From Synchiropus splendidus (taxonomy: Eukaryota; Chordata; Actinopteri; Syngnathiformes; Callionymidae): a stretch of DNA of 64,000 nucleotides. The translations under genes were made by a program, and so were the position numbers. Shown here piece after piece: positions 13,901 to 25,485 of the stretch. The stretch lies in NCBI RefSeq assembly GCF_027744825.2, contig NC_071348.1:13053563-13117562 (forward strand). The letters run 5' to 3'. The notes under the pieces were generated by a model. That model saw nothing but the letters and a program-made list of their open reading frames with translations. It had not been told where the DNA came from and did no database searches. Position 1 is the first letter of the stretch; each line of letters begins with the position of its first letter.

Positions 13901-16900
13901 AGAAGTTCAACATTCGGAGGGCTTGTGTGAGGAGACCAGTGCGGTGCACTCGCTCATGCTACAAAGCCATCTTCCGCTGGGTTCAAATAAGCTCTAGTGT
14001 TCTCTCCTCCACTGACAGTAGTTTGTCTTGGTGCTGAGGCTTTTCACTTATTAATGAAGGAAGTGTTGTGGCTCATAATCAATATGCACACAATTTTTCT
14101 CCTGTAATAAATCTGCTTGTTACACACTCTAAATTGAAAGTGTCTAAACAAGAGAGAGATCACCCTCCCACTCTCCTTACAGGCAACACAAGTGGCTTGT
14201 TTCAATAAAGCAATAATAAGATATGCTGAATCAGCACAACAGTACATGCAGTCTTCATCAGCTCATCTACTTTCCTCCTCTTCATCTGTGAGTGACTTTT
14301 ATGAAGAGCCTGGTAGAGTGTTTAGTGACAGCCATGTCCATGCGTGTGCAGGTCCAACGGCTTGTCCCACTCGTGGAGCGAAAGAATTCCAGACGCCAAG
14401 CACATCGCTGATATTTGCGAAAATGGACGACCCAGGAGCAACTCGTGGCAAGGTCTGTGCGCAGGCTTGAGCGAACCAACTCACAATGAAGTGTTTTCTT
14501 AATGACTGTGACCTGATTCTCTCCAGGAAACCTGAGCGGCAACCGTAAAAAACTGAAAGGGAAGAAGTTCAGAGCTCGATCCAACTCCACAGAGTAAGTA
14601 CTCGTGGTGAAGCATCGTGCCGAGATGTAAACAAGTGAGGTTTTGTTTTCAGGAAGCATTAATGCCACTAAACAATGCTTGTTCTGAAATACTACATAAT
14701 TACAGAAGCAGCTCAGATCAAAGACCAATAAATAAATAACAAAGACCAAAAAATAAATGTCTTTTCTAGTACTTTAATGTTGGAGCCACTACTGAGTCCC
14801 AATGCATGAATTATATTGAATAGCTTGTTATACTGTCAATGCTAACCTTCCTGGTTGTCATGTGTCTGTGGCGCCTTTGCCAGCATGAGGTCATCTGATT
14901 GATGTCATGTGACGTAGCATCTAATGTCGGCGCCGATGCTGTTTGTGACTTTCATGGTTGTGTTTTCACCCGAAGCCTCTCAGGTGTGTCCACCATCTGC
15001 TCACTAATCCCCATTATATTCAGCTGCATCCCACCGTGGTCTCCAAGAAAATCTCGATTTCCTGTCTCCTGACACTCGCACGTGACTTTCTCTCCTTGTC
15101 ATTTCTGCTCATTCTGTCCTTCTCCCCGCCCTTGTGTTGTCTGTCGCCCCCTCCCACAGGTATTTAACCCCTCGACTCAAATCAGAGCTTTCTGATGTAA
15201 CTAAATGGGTCGAAGATGTGAATAAAAACACTCACCGTCCGTTCCTTAGGTATATTAATGCAGACCTTGTCCTGAAGTAACACCACGTGTTCTTTCATTT
15301 TCTTTCTTCTTATGAAGACTTCTTTTGAGCCAAGTGTTTTACTGGAACTCTTCTAGTTTGGCCTTGTATCTCCCTCTTTCTCTCGTCCTCTACACTTCAC
15401 CTCCGCCTCGCCGCATGCCGAGCGTTGTCCCGTCATTCAAGTGATGTCACTGCGCAACACTCTGACATCATCACATGTCGTCTCGCTGAAGGTCTATAGA
15501 TGATTCTGATGCAAAGTCTCTTTGGACAGTGGATCTATAGACCTCGTGTGTGTGGAGCAGCTCGATGCTGCAGTCCAGGGGTGAATCAACAGAGTGGAGA
15601 GTCGACCTCTGGGTTCAATATAGGCTCTTCTTTTTGAGTGTCATTTACACACATAAGTGTTAGCGCTAGTAATTACAATCCAGTATTCCAAAGATGTGCT
15701 TCTACTACTGCGTTTACTATTTTAATCTGTATCATGTTACAGTAGAGTTGCTGTGTTCATACCATACCATACCATATTTAATTATGAAGTGCTGTGCACA
15801 CTGTAAAATCAGGATAAAAACATTGAAAATAAAAATAAATACATAGCATTAAGACATGAAAGGCATCAGAAAACTGTGCAGATAAAATTACTAGTAAGAT
15901 CAGCTCTGTGGTTGTATAAACCCCAAAGAGTAAAAGTGGATTTTAAGAAGTGTTTTAAAAATGAACTCTGCTAGACATGGAGGGGAAGACCATTTAATGC
16001 TTTAAAAACAAACAGAAGAATTTTAAAATCCATTTTAAAAGGTCACTGGCAGCCCGTGGAGAGAAGCTAAAATGTGTTACTACTTCTACAATTTAACCGA
16101 ACACCACTTTCGTGCAACATCCCATAATAGTTATTGTTGCTATAAATCTTAATCAATCTAAATATGTTTTGAAAGCCATTCCAAATGGCCATGCGTACAT
16201 TACTATTTGTTGAGCCAAACTTCAAACGTTTCCTGTCTTTTTCCTTCTTTTTTCTTTGCAGCCACAACTTATATTTAATATAATAATTTATATAAAATGA
16301 CAAAATGATTATGCTTTTGTAAAACACACCTTACTGCAGATGTTTCTTCTTCCTTATGTTTACTGATTTATATTGGAAAATTGCGTATAAAATATATGCA
16401 ACCGATGCTACAAATAGTAATACGATGAATTCTTCTTCACCGTTTCTCCCTCAACGACTACAATGCTGCCACAGTCCTGCTGTTATTCTTTTTTGTTTTT
16501 GAGAGGATCAAACTCAGCACCCTTAGATGGACACCAGATGTAGAAAATACATTTTAAAACTATGCTATTAAAACTTGAAAATGTTTTCTAGTGTGCTTTA
16601 ATTGTACGACAATATAAAATAAATAAAAATAAATAAAAATAAATAAATAAATAAAAAATATATAAAAATAAAATGCAGCTCGGAAACTTTTATTTTTTAA
16701 CAATATATATTTCTTCACATCCTCAAAAATGATTTTATATATATATATATATATAGTAAATTTATTAATTTATTTATAAGTACATTTTTAGGTAATATTT
16801 GTGTGTAACTCATTGTAAAACCTTCGCTTGTCACAAAAAAAACAGAACTTTATTTGTATAGCACATTTCCACTGCACTTGACAACAAAGTGCTTTACATG

Positions 16901-17718
16901 TAATCAACAATAAAAGATGACGGACAATTACAAGTAAAACTGAAATTAATAAAAGTCTTGGCTAAAACCATAAAATGACAACCCGAATAACCTGATGCTC
17001 AGGTGGTATAGAAGGCCAGTGCAAGAGCCTGGGCGTTCCTGTGAAGAGCTCTGACTTCTGGGAGCCTAACTTTGTCTCTCTTCACTCTGTTGATGCGTCC
17101 GGATCTTTCAGGTCACTGTACAGCAGCAGCAGTGGACTGGACCATCTGCTGTACACCAGTCATTGTGGTTCTGTTGCCTCCCAGCTGCAGCCCGGTCTAG
17201 TCCCGTTCCCGCTCTTCCAGATCACTCCACCTGAATACTGGCTGAATACTCAGAGGGGAGTTTCGGACAACCTCGCTGCTGCTGGGACCCGTGATCGAAG
17301 TTGCTCCTACAAGCTGACTCCACCTGCAACAGTCGGTTGTAGATTGATCAGCTTCTACGAGCAGCCAGACCGTGACAGCTGAGGGTGTTGGCCAAACTCA
17401 CCGACGACTGAAGCCGTGTTGACGTCTGTGTCTTTGGCCAACATTGACCCGTCCAGTTCAAAACTAGCTGCAGTGTTTCACTTTTCCTTTCTCTGTAGGA
17501 CGCTGTCTCCGGCCAAGTCACCCACCTCCTCCACTGGATCCATCGCGTCCAGCAGGAGATACCCGTACCCCATGCCCCCCCTCCCTGATGACCAGAGGAA
17601 GGCCAACAGGCAGAGCGCCAGGGTGAGCACATGCATATATGTGGGAGAACAACAACCCCGACTCACTCATCATGTCCTCTCCTGTGCTTCCTCTCAGCTG
17701 TGGGAAACTTCAATATAA
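4904..17718 (+). CDS. adam22: ADAM22, catalytically inactive neuronal ADAM (LGI receptor); 5' exons not found
   Basis: Exons by splice sites and protein match: 4904-4961, 5077-5153, 5535-5609, 6021-6092, 6548-6714, 6786-6870, 6977-7067, 7160-7211, 9332-9431, 9508-9579, 9665-9757, 10180-10260, 10338-10388, 10466-10529, 10606-10711, 10789-10908, 11019-11187, 11266-11377, 11862-11952, 12029-12043, 13099-13206, 14352-14452, 14527-14593, 15160-15249 (alternative), 17499-17622, 17698-17718. All phases agree; 753 codons. Order: propeptide end with furin-type site KRRKRQ, metalloprotease-like, disintegrin ([15 protein letters not shown]), Cys-rich, EGF-like ([10 protein letters not shown]), transmembrane segment (exon at 11862), cytoplasmic tail ending ETSI, a PDZ ligand for PSD-95-type proteins. 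The zinc site HExxH is replaced ([13 protein letters not shown]), as in mammalian ADAM22. The N-terminal ~180 residues (signal peptide and most of the propeptide) are not visible between 1 and 4903. ADAM23/ADAM11 are less likely because of the exon-specific tail matches. Confidence 0.95.
7212..9331 (+). other. Long ADAM22 intron (2.1 kb)
   Basis: It separates the metalloprotease-like exon ending at 7211 from the exon [11 protein letters not shown] at 9332. The short ORFs inside have no recognisable family or splice support. I see no repeats of note apart from homopolymer T and A runs. Confidence 0.5.
12029..12043 (+). other. adam22: 15-nt ADAM22 micro-exon (cytoplasmic tail)
   Basis: Acceptor CAG at 12026-12028, then 15 nt, then GT at 12044. 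It adds S-Y-K-Q-K after the membrane-proximal CYK, matching the mammalian NYREQR segment before QLPQGDY. Entry and exit are both phase 2, so inclusion or skipping keeps frame. The donor (GTGCTA) is weak, which suits regulated splicing. Confidence 0.7.
12044..13098 (+). other. ADAM22 intron without recognised features
   Basis: About 1 kb between the micro-exon and the exon at 13099. I see no second gene. The open stretch directly after the micro-exon ends in stops and is not clearly coding. Confidence 0.5.
13207..13302 (+). other. adam22: ADAM22 alternative exon extension (alternative donor)
   Basis: The exon at 13099 has two donors: 13206|GTCAGC and 13302|GTGTGT. The extended form adds 32 codons beginning SACLSHLQI and ending ISVFGFR, then rejoins SNGLSHSW at 14352. 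Mammalian ADAM22 has an isoform with a similar insert (SAFLSHFQIS...) at the same place, so this is a conserved splice variant rather than intron read-through. Confidence 0.75.
15160..15249 (+). other. adam22: ADAM22 alternative cassette exon ([10 protein letters not shown])
   Basis: A 90-nt, phase-2 cassette exon with a polypyrimidine-CACAG acceptor and AG|GTATAT donor. It encodes EYLTPRL...[17 protein letters not shown], matching the alternative exon of mammalian ADAM22 (YLNPW...[16 protein letters not shown]). It can be skipped: 14593 (GA) and 15249 (AG) both splice in phase to 17499. Confidence 0.9.
15765..16085. repeat. Dispersed teleost repeat remnant
   Basis: It contains phrases typical of a common fish interspersed repeat: an AT-rich lead with AATAAA-like runs, then ccatttaatgctttaaa, followed by tggcagcccgtggagagaagc. 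The family name is not certain from sequence alone. It lies in the intron before ADAM22 exon 17499. Confidence 0.5.
16615..16760. repeat. AT-rich low-complexity tract, (AAAT)n and (AT)n
   Basis: Runs of aaataaataaataaat (16618-16660) and an (AT)n block (about 16735-16755) are seen directly. They lie inside the ADAM22 intron. Confidence 0.85.
16835..17035. repeat. Second dispersed repeat remnant (actttatttgtatagcac type)
   Basis: The phrases actttatttgtatagcac and caaagtgctttacatg are hallmarks of a widespread teleost interspersed repeat, followed by gaaggccagtgcaagagcc. It is likely part of the same family as the remnant at 15.8-16.1 kb. The family name is uncertain. Confidence 0.5.
17112..17382 (+). 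other. Possible alternative terminal exon of ADAM22
   Basis: A good acceptor (ctttcag at 17105-17111) opens an exon whose frame matches the phase-2 exit of the exons ending at 14593 or 15249. It stays open for about 90 codons ([13 protein letters not shown]...) to a TGA at 17380-17382. Use of it would replace the ETSI PDZ ligand. No homologue is recognised; the inference rests on phase and openness. Confidence 0.25.
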
Positions 17719-19890
17719 GAGCTCGCTCGTGACGCCGCGATGGAACTACCCTTCTCTCCTTTTCTATGAATGAAATAAACACACACGATAAAGAAGCAAA
17801 ATGGACTCTGGACACCAACACAGAGAGAGCGCAGGAGAGAGAGCTGGCTGGAGTGACCAAGCTTCTCTTCGTCTGTGTCAGCAGACCACCACCATGGATC
17901 TGAGGAGCTTCAGGAGAACACAGCTCCACGTTCAGTCCAGACCAGCTGGAGCTCAGACTGTGCTGTTCCCGTCTGCTCAGGCATCAACCTCCACCACTCC
18001 TCCATCATCCTCACTTCGCTTCCCAAGTGTCTGTCTCTGGATTTATAGAAACACTGAAGCATGAGTTAAACAGCAACTTCCCCTGCTGGTCAGAAGAAGA
18101 ACAGCAGTCTGATCTAGAAGGAAAGCATGTGAGGGCAGCGACCTTTTCTCTCTCCACTATAGGAACCATGAATGCATCACCAGTCATGATGAAGACCCTC
18201 CTCCTCTTCCTCGGGCTTGTTAGTGAGTGTGTACATATGTACAGTAACTACACACAGAGTTGTTTGGCTGTGACTTTGTTTCTCTCTATCCACAGCAGAA
18301 TGTCTTTTATATGATCATTTTCATCTTCTCTGGGACACACATTCAGTTTAAGATGTTGAATGTGGCACGAGAATGTTGACCAACCGCGTACCATTCGTGT
18401 TATTCAGCTGAAACTTTCAATGACATTCTGGCTTGAGCCAGCCTTTTTCCCGTAGATAGGATGGACCTGGACTTGTTTTGTTGTGATAGAAAGTTTTACC
18501 GCAGGAAATAGCGATTGAAAAATGCACTTTGGGTAGACTTTGAAGGCGATGTCTGGCTTGCTCGCGATGCTGTAAATGCTTGTTGTTTGAGCTTGAATAG
18601 ACCAACGGCATGACGGTTAGCGTTGGAGAACGTGTGGGCCTCCAGCATGTCATTTGAAAACAATCATTCATGTTGATTTAAGGGGTTCCAACAAGTACTA
18701 AAACTATCCTAAGATCAGCTTCAGTAGCGCTATTTCATTCACAGTCATTTAAATGTTGGACTCTAGTGAGATGCCACTAAGGTGAATGCTGGACTTCCCT
18801 GCTGAAAACACTAGTATTATTAGCTTAGCATCAGCTCCATGGTAGAACTTTAATTCTTTAATGTAACTACGAAAAAAATGGTATTTTAAACGGCATTTTC
18901 AACCAAACTTTAACAGTAATTTTGAACCATACGCTATTGGATTTTCAACAATAATGCCAAGTCACCTTCACCACAACTTTTTTCATGCTAACCGCTGTAG
19001 CGGTCAACACGCAAGAGAGCTCATTCTTTCAGCTACAGAATGAAAACTTTAGGAATTAAAATGTCTGTCTGCTATGGATTTTCTTCAAAAATATTTTGAT
19101 TTGCAAGGCTAATTTTTACGCAATGTTTATTTTTAAAATACTCTGCTGAGTTGCTAACACAGGACGCTAACACCACCTTCTTCAGACGTGGCTGGGGATG
19201 CTAATGCTTGCATTGTTAAATAGCGCAGCTTTAAAATTGTGTTTGAATTTGTCAGCAGAAATGATACTTTGAATAGAGCAAAAATCCAACTTGCATTGTG
19301 AACAGTCCGATTCCAACAATTCCATGTACATTCCCCTCATTTCACTAGTCTGTTGTTTACATCTGGTTTCACAGGCAGGTGTAGTTCAACTCTGCTGTAG
19401 ACTGTAGTTCCACGTCGGATGATGAATGTCTTTTGTTTCCATTAGAAGTCTTTGTGAAGTTCACTTGTGTACAGCAACAGGTCTGACAGTAAATAAGTGC
19501 TTTATTGTGACTAGTTTGGCGAGGGCAGATTGTGGGAGTGCTCTTCTCCCACGAGGTCGTCTGAACCAAGCCCCTCCCTCCTCCTTTAGTGGATCTCTGA
19601 CCCGAAGTCTTCATTTCACCATCACAGTTGTGTTCTGCAGCGGGACGTCCAGACTGCACGGAGACTCGAATGTATTCAGATTCTGGAACAATCCCAGTCT
19701 GAACCACCTGATCCCAACACCTCCCCAAATGCTCCTGGTTCAATATAAATATGCTGTTGCTGATTTTTTTAATTTTTTTATTTTCCTATTTGCTGTACAG
19801 ACCGCACCCTGCCTCTCTTTTTAGTTTAATGTCCTCATTATTCTGTATTGTAATATATTTACTATAAAATAAACGTTCAATTTCAACACT
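17719..19890 (+). other. adam22: ADAM22 3' UTR with two poly(A) signals
   Basis: After the TAA at 17716-17718, AATAAA occurs near 17772 (gaaataaacac) and at 19868-19873 (aaaataaacgtt). The short and long 3' UTRs would be about 70 bp and 2.2 kb. No protein gene is certain in this stretch, apart from a possible small signal-peptide exon described separately. Confidence 0.5.
18163..18351 (+). other. Possible small secreted-peptide gene fragment
   Basis: A short exon (18163-18222) has a pyrimidine-rich CTATAG acceptor, ATG at 18168 in good context (aaccATGa), the hydrophobic leader MNASPVMMKTLLLFLGLV, and a GTGAGT donor. The next acceptor (tatccacag) leads to 18296-18351, 18 codons then TAA. The leader looks like a signal peptide, but the mature part is very short and unrecognised, so this may be a decayed gene start or chance. 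Confidence 0.2.
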
Positions 19891-20224
19891 TCTGGCTGGT
19901 AGTTCATCACATGTGATGTCTCCAATCAACATTTCAGTACACCATGAAAACATGAATCAATGTTAAGATGAAACTCTCAATATTACTATTGTTTTTTTAA
20001 ATGTGTCAGATATTAACTGCTTTCTATATTTATATAGATAATCATATTTACACTTTATGCTGTTGTCTGTCTCCATTATCTTAATCTGTTTGTCTTAATC
20101 TTAGTCTGTTTTGACTTCTGATGTTTTTCAGAAAAATAGTGGCCACGAAAAGCCAAAATCCATTTATGTTTTTAATCTCTCAGCTTCAGGTTTGGTAGCA
20201 TTATATTCATCTGCTGGTGCATTT

Positions 20225-20450
20225 TAGCTTGCAATACACAGGCACACACCTCTTTGCACTCCTATATTTGTGGGGACCGCTCATTGACGCTTTCCTCTCA
20301 CCCTCAACCTAACCATCCAAAACAAATGGCTAACATTAACCAGGACTCTGAACCAAACTGAAACCCGATTATAAGTTTTAATCCTCAAACTGAGGCTAAA
20401 CTTGCAGGGTCTGTCAACAGTATAGCAATGCAAGGTACACACATATGTGT
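20225..20450. repeat. Dispersed teleost repeat (gtggggaccgctcattgacg type)
   Basis: Contains tttgtggggaccgctcattg followed by a CCCTCAACCTAACC-like stretch, a combination I recognise as recurrent in teleost genomes. It lies between the ADAM22 3' end and the GTPBP10 3' UTR. The family is not named with confidence. Confidence 0.4.
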
Positions 20451-20549
20451 TCCTAGAAATGTTTGAAATATTCTGCTGAATAAGGCAAATATTCATACAA
20501 AAGTTCTTTGTTATTGTCCACTTTTTTCAAAAACAAATGTACATATTTC

Positions 20550-20555
20550 TTTATT
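20550..20555 (-). terminator. gtpbp10: Poly(A) signal for GTPBP10
   Basis: The plus strand reads tttatt, AATAAA on the minus strand, about 365 bp past the GTPBP10 stop codon. It is the most likely transcript end, converging with ADAM22. Confidence 0.5.
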
Positions 20556-20918
20556 TTTTTAAGTGTAGTACAGAAGCTTGACAATATCAGTAAGTGTCGG
20601 ACCAAATTAGAAAGATAATAGATGTTATTTTTTAATACAGCTGCAGCAGCATCTTTGGATCCATCCTTTCTGCCAACACAGCTGGTGACCATTCACACTA
20701 GTGTCGGTTCAGGACCAGCTTCTCTGGCTCACAACAGCTGCAACACTGACGAAACCATCGGAATCTTCTCCATGAGGCTATAAAGAGCAGGTTTTCAGAG
20801 CTTCACGTCCATAAATCCTGTCACTTCATCAGAAAGACAGAACCCCAGAACATGTTTGCTGTCCAGTGCCATGAATGTCCAAGCACATGACATCAATCCG
20901 TCATCATCCAGATTGTTG

Positions 20919-23265
20919 TCACGTCGACCGCGACTTCTCCCTCAGCTGCTTCAGTCTCTCTTCATGAAGCTCCTGGGCCTCCATGTCCGCCTGCTCATCA
21001 AGTGCTGACCTCATGATGTGTTTCAGCTGATCCACACCGAACCCCGTCAGAGCTGACACCGGAACCACCTCCTTAAAGGCCAAGAAGTTCTTCGGAATCA
21101 TGTCTTCAGGTAACAAATGACAGAACTCTGCAGGTGAAAAGAAATGAAACGTGTACGTAGGTTGCACCCATGTTTCCTAAAGGTAGAAAGTTCTTTCTGA
21201 AGAAGGTAAAGAAAATGACCATCTGGATTGTGAAGTTGCTTTGTCAGCTCAGCCAGCTTGTCCTCAGCCCCCGGCAGATCCATCTTGTTGACCACCAGCA
21301 GAGCAGGTTTGGTCAGAAGCTCCTCCTTGTACAGCTCCAGCTCCTTACAGCAAGAGGCAGAACAAATGATCAGAATCTAAATGCAGATTTAATCTAGCTG
21401 ATAAGAGTCACCTTGGTCAGAAGCTGCACAGCCTCAAACGCAGACCTGAAGGGGGTCTTAGTGGCCAGCTGGAAACCACTGACATCCACCTGAGGACGCA
21501 ATCACCTTCACTACCTACTGCCGCAACCATCTCACACCACCATGCAGCTCACCACAAACATCAGGTGTTTGGTTCTCTCCACGTGCTTCAGGAACTTGTG
21601 GCCCATTCCTCTGTTCAGGTGCGCCCCTTCGATGAGACCCGGGAGGTCGGCGACGGAGATCTGCAGAAGACACAGGCTCTTCAGAGACACACACAACATC
21701 ACAGAGGTTGGACTGCTCCTGGATAATAGATAGATAGATATTCAAGCTTCTGGAATTATTTTTAAAATCTATATCTGTCATATTCATTTCAGTGCAGTGA
21801 ATTTCCATTGTAAACATAACTCTCTACCTGCTTGTGGTCTTGGTACATGACTTTGCCGATCTGTGGCTTCAACGTTGTGACTGAAAGAAGAATGTCAACA
21901 GTCTCAGAACTGATGGTCATAAAGCACAAATCCATGCGTTCTTCTGGGTCGCGCACGTACAAGCGTAGCTGGCGATTTCTGGTGTCGCATTTGACAAACC
22001 CTTGAGAAGAGATGACTTCCCCGCATTTGGGAACCTGTCCGCAGGACAAACTTTGGACTAGAAAATGGATCTGGGATCATCTGTGATGAGGAGTTCTCAC
22101 ACACCCTACAAGTCCCACGTCAGCGATGAGTTTGAGGTCCAGTCTGATGTGCTTGGCCTGCCCCCTGCTGGGCTGGAAGGACGTGTAGAAGCTTCCTCCT
22201 CGGCCTCCTCGCACCACCATCACCCGGTCGCCCTCAACATTCAAGTGACCTGCCCAGAAAATTTTCCTTACAAACTCGCACCAACAACAGTGTCGCATAC
22301 TCTCTGAAAACACAGACTCTGTTGAAATGAAATGCCAAGTTGATTTAAGGAACTTGAAGTCACCCACCAAGTATCCTTTCATCATCAGTGGTGACAGTGA
22401 TGCCAACTGGAGCAAGAACATCACAGTCCACCCCCTTTTCTCCCTTCAGAGACCGAACACTGTTCACAAAAACAAACGCACGGATCAGTCCAGAACACAG
22501 TTGACTGACTTGGAAGACACACTGACCTGCTGTTGCCACCTGGTCCTGCTATGAAGCGCTTGTGAGGATACTTGTCCTTCAGCTTCCTTAAGGTCATGTT
22601 CTCTGAGGCCACCACCCAGACGCTCCCCCCGTCTCCTCCCTGACCTCCAAGGCGGGGTAGACCCATGCCACCGCTGCCTCCGCGGACATACAGACGCAGA
22701 TTATCCACGAAGTTCCCATACTACACAGACACAGAAACAGATCAACATCTCAAATAACTATCCAGAAATACGTGAAAAGTGACAGCTGAGAGGCAAAAAA
22801 AAGACATGTGTGACTGAGATAACTTGCTATTAGCATAAAAAGAAAACCAAAAAGAACACAAAATAGCCTCTATTCATTCTCATACTTGTCCCACTCAGCC
22901 AAAACAACGTAATTAAATAACCATTATACTTTATCGTCAATAAAAATTCATTCATTCAGCCTACGAGCATGACGAGATCAATCCTTACAAAGGCACCTGG
23001 GTGACCAATTGAAAACGATGGTCGTGAAAGTAAAATGTAACGCATGTTACACTACCATTTTTTGTTTTATTTTACAGATGCAAAGACAAGAACGACACTT
23101 CAGAGGTCAATAATACATACAGTTGCCTTACTGGCTGCATCACTAGCTATCAGTTTGTGTTTTAATAACCAACTAAAAATACAGCTATGTGTTGAATGCA
23201 CTTATGAGCAACTACTTCTGAGCAACACTTACTTTCCGAAAGCAAACTCTAGCGAGCCGAACCAT
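20919..23265 (-). CDS. gtpbp10: GTPBP10, Obg-family GTPase (mitochondrial ribosome assembly)
   Basis: Ten coding exons, all in phase: 23233-23265 ([11 protein letters not shown]), 22527-22720, 22368-22459, 22105-22249, 21961-22034, 21828-21880, 21553-21660, 21412-21489, 21220-21343, 20919-21127; 369 aa (human about 387). The N-terminal Obg fold is glycine-rich ([20 protein letters not shown]); G1 is GFPNAGKSS (~154-162), G3 [10 protein letters not shown] (~202), G4 NKMD (~278) and G5 SAL near the C-terminus. The basic N-terminus fits a mitochondrial targeting peptide. Family knowledge: GTPBP10 (ObgH2) binds GTP and acts in late maturation of the mitochondrial large ribosomal subunit. The gene is head-to-head with OSGIN2 and tail-to-tail with ADAM22. 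No frame break is seen. Confidence 0.97.
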
Positions 23266-24099
23266 TTCAACTAGTGCTTCTGAAACAGACACTAGCTACA
23301 TGCTAACGGTAGCTAACGGTAGCCAGCATGTGCGTACTGATGACGCAACACCACCGAGTCATGTGACCAAATAACGTTGGCATATTGTCACGCTGCTTAA
23401 AAATCCCCGACAAAATGAAAACCAAATTAAGACAAAAAAAGAGTTATTTTTAACAGAAGTATTTAAATTGTCACGGTTACGGACAGCGGACGTCATTTTG
23501 ACCACGTGACCAAAACAAGTGTGAGTCGATGCGTTCAAGTCGTGTCGTAATTCCATATGTCTTCACGATAAACCACGCAAAAGCCATTTAACCCCAAAAT
23601 GGTACCAGTGTATCTTTTAAATGCATCAATTATTTAGAAGTTTCTGTTAAAAACAACATTATGTATCATACTTAAACTTTAAATTGCGCATCGAATTAGA
23701 TAGAGCGTAAATTGTGATAAACAATGAACTGTAAAAGCAAATATGATGTTTAACAAGAAAGGGATAAATATTAAAACAAAATGTATTGAACATGCCATCT
23801 CATGTTCAATACGTATATAACAAAACGTTTATGAAATAATAGCATTAAAATTAAGCGCGTGTAGTTAGATACAGTATATTAGATTTATTGATCCCAAGGT
23901 GGGAAGTTGCACTTTCAATATCAGACAGTTTTTCGTCATAAACATGATGTTAAAACAAATCTGAGCAAGCTTTCTTGAACTAGCGTCCTCTCGGGGGCGC
24001 GCAGAGGAGAGACGCTCTCATTCGCGAACGCGCATGTCGGTGCAGGGATGCGCATGTGACGAAGAATCCACGCGCAGGACCCGGTTTCTGATCCACAGT
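23266..24099. promoter_or_regulatory. Divergent promoter interval GTPBP10 / OSGIN2
   Basis: About 830 bp separate the GTPBP10 start codon (minus) from the OSGIN2 5' exon (plus). CpG-bearing sequence flanks both ends, near 23.3-23.5 kb and 24.0-24.2 kb. No TATA box stands out. Promoter function is inferred from position. Confidence 0.45.
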
Positions 24100-24193
24100 C
24101 CGCCACAAACACGCAGTCCATGGAGCAGCAAAGCCTCAGGCGACCGTAGACGCTGACCAGACGTGGACGTCGACACGCGGCGGGTTGACTCAG
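24100..24193 (+). other. osgin2: Probable OSGIN2 non-coding first exon
   Basis: CpG-rich sequence ends in a clean donor at 24193 (GACTCAG|GTAAGAG). The next acceptor, 1.65 kb on (tttcag at 25844-25849), opens the exon with the OSGIN2 start codon. The left edge is arbitrary. Confidence 0.5.
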
Positions 24194-25485
24194 GTAAGAG
24201 CGTGTGTGTCATGTTGTTGGCTCGTCTGGCTCTTTATCTCGCAGACAATTGCTGAGGTCCTCCCACCGGCGTGAGTCTATTTAAACGCGTACAAAGGGTT
24301 TGGTGGGCAGTGAGAGGGAGCAGGGCGCCACGCAGATAGAAAGACAGACTCCACAGCGCGGTAAGTGTTTGACCTAAATGGTGCAACCATGGCGACAGAG
24401 CCATGTGCTCCTGGATGAAGCCTCCGGTAGTTCCAGAATGGTGGGAGGTTTTAGTGCGTGTGTGTGTGCATGAAAACGGCCGTGGGATCTTTCTAGCTGC
24501 GTGTAGCATCCCCAAACTAAGCGGCAACAGTGGTGCAGGTTAGCACGCCTTTGTCTTTGTGCTATTTATGTTGATATCAGCAGCACCCTCCTTCACTTGG
24601 GATGTCCAGCATGAGGTCAAGCTTGAGCAGCTGAATCTTGCTTGGGGTCAGCACAAGCGGGAGTCAGGAGCTGCTCACTGATTCACCATGTTCTGCCCCA
24701 GTGAGAACGTCTGCCTCTAGGTCCGTGGTGTGATGATCTTCTGGGTTTCTAACTCATCACCTTCTGTCCACGATGAATGAATAAAAGTCATGTGATGTCC
24801 CCGTGATCGACCCCAATTCCAAACCTAAATGCTGTGAAAATAGGGGGAGAGCAGAACCAACGCCCCAAACCAGGCAAGGGATTACTTCGTTTGTGGTGCA
24901 TAGAGGGCGCTGTGGAGTTCTGGACTTTTTTTGTGCAGAGTGGGAGATCCGATGGTTGGTTCTGTCACAGTGCCAGGTTAGCATTCTCATCCATTGAATA
25001 GGGCAGTGAAGGAATAAACAGAACCGATGGGATTATGGCCCGCTGGTTGTGATCACGGGGGGATTTGCTGCCCACAATAGCCGTGCTGTGTAGTACTTAA
25101 TACACATGCTCAATGGCAGCTTCGCTACCGACCCACGCCTGCAGAAATCTGATTAAAACTTGCTTTTGTTTGGGGCAGCGGCTATCAGGGGTTATCAGAG
25201 GCTAGAGCCGCTGCGCGCTGTTGGGATGGACCGGGAGTTGGAGGGACACTGGGTGATGCCATGGTGTGTTGGAACCAAGCGCACATCTTTGTTTAGCAGG
25301 CACAATAGTCTGATAAATATAATCTGACTTGTTGATGGAGACAGGAGGCTAACTCTATATCCACATGGAAAATGAGTCAGATCATTGCTGCAGGTGGGTA
25401 GTTTGTAAACAAATGAGCAAACTTTAAAGGTTGACTGGAAAAGGGATTGATAAATGAGAGGTAGCAGGCTTTTAGCTAGGAGGGC

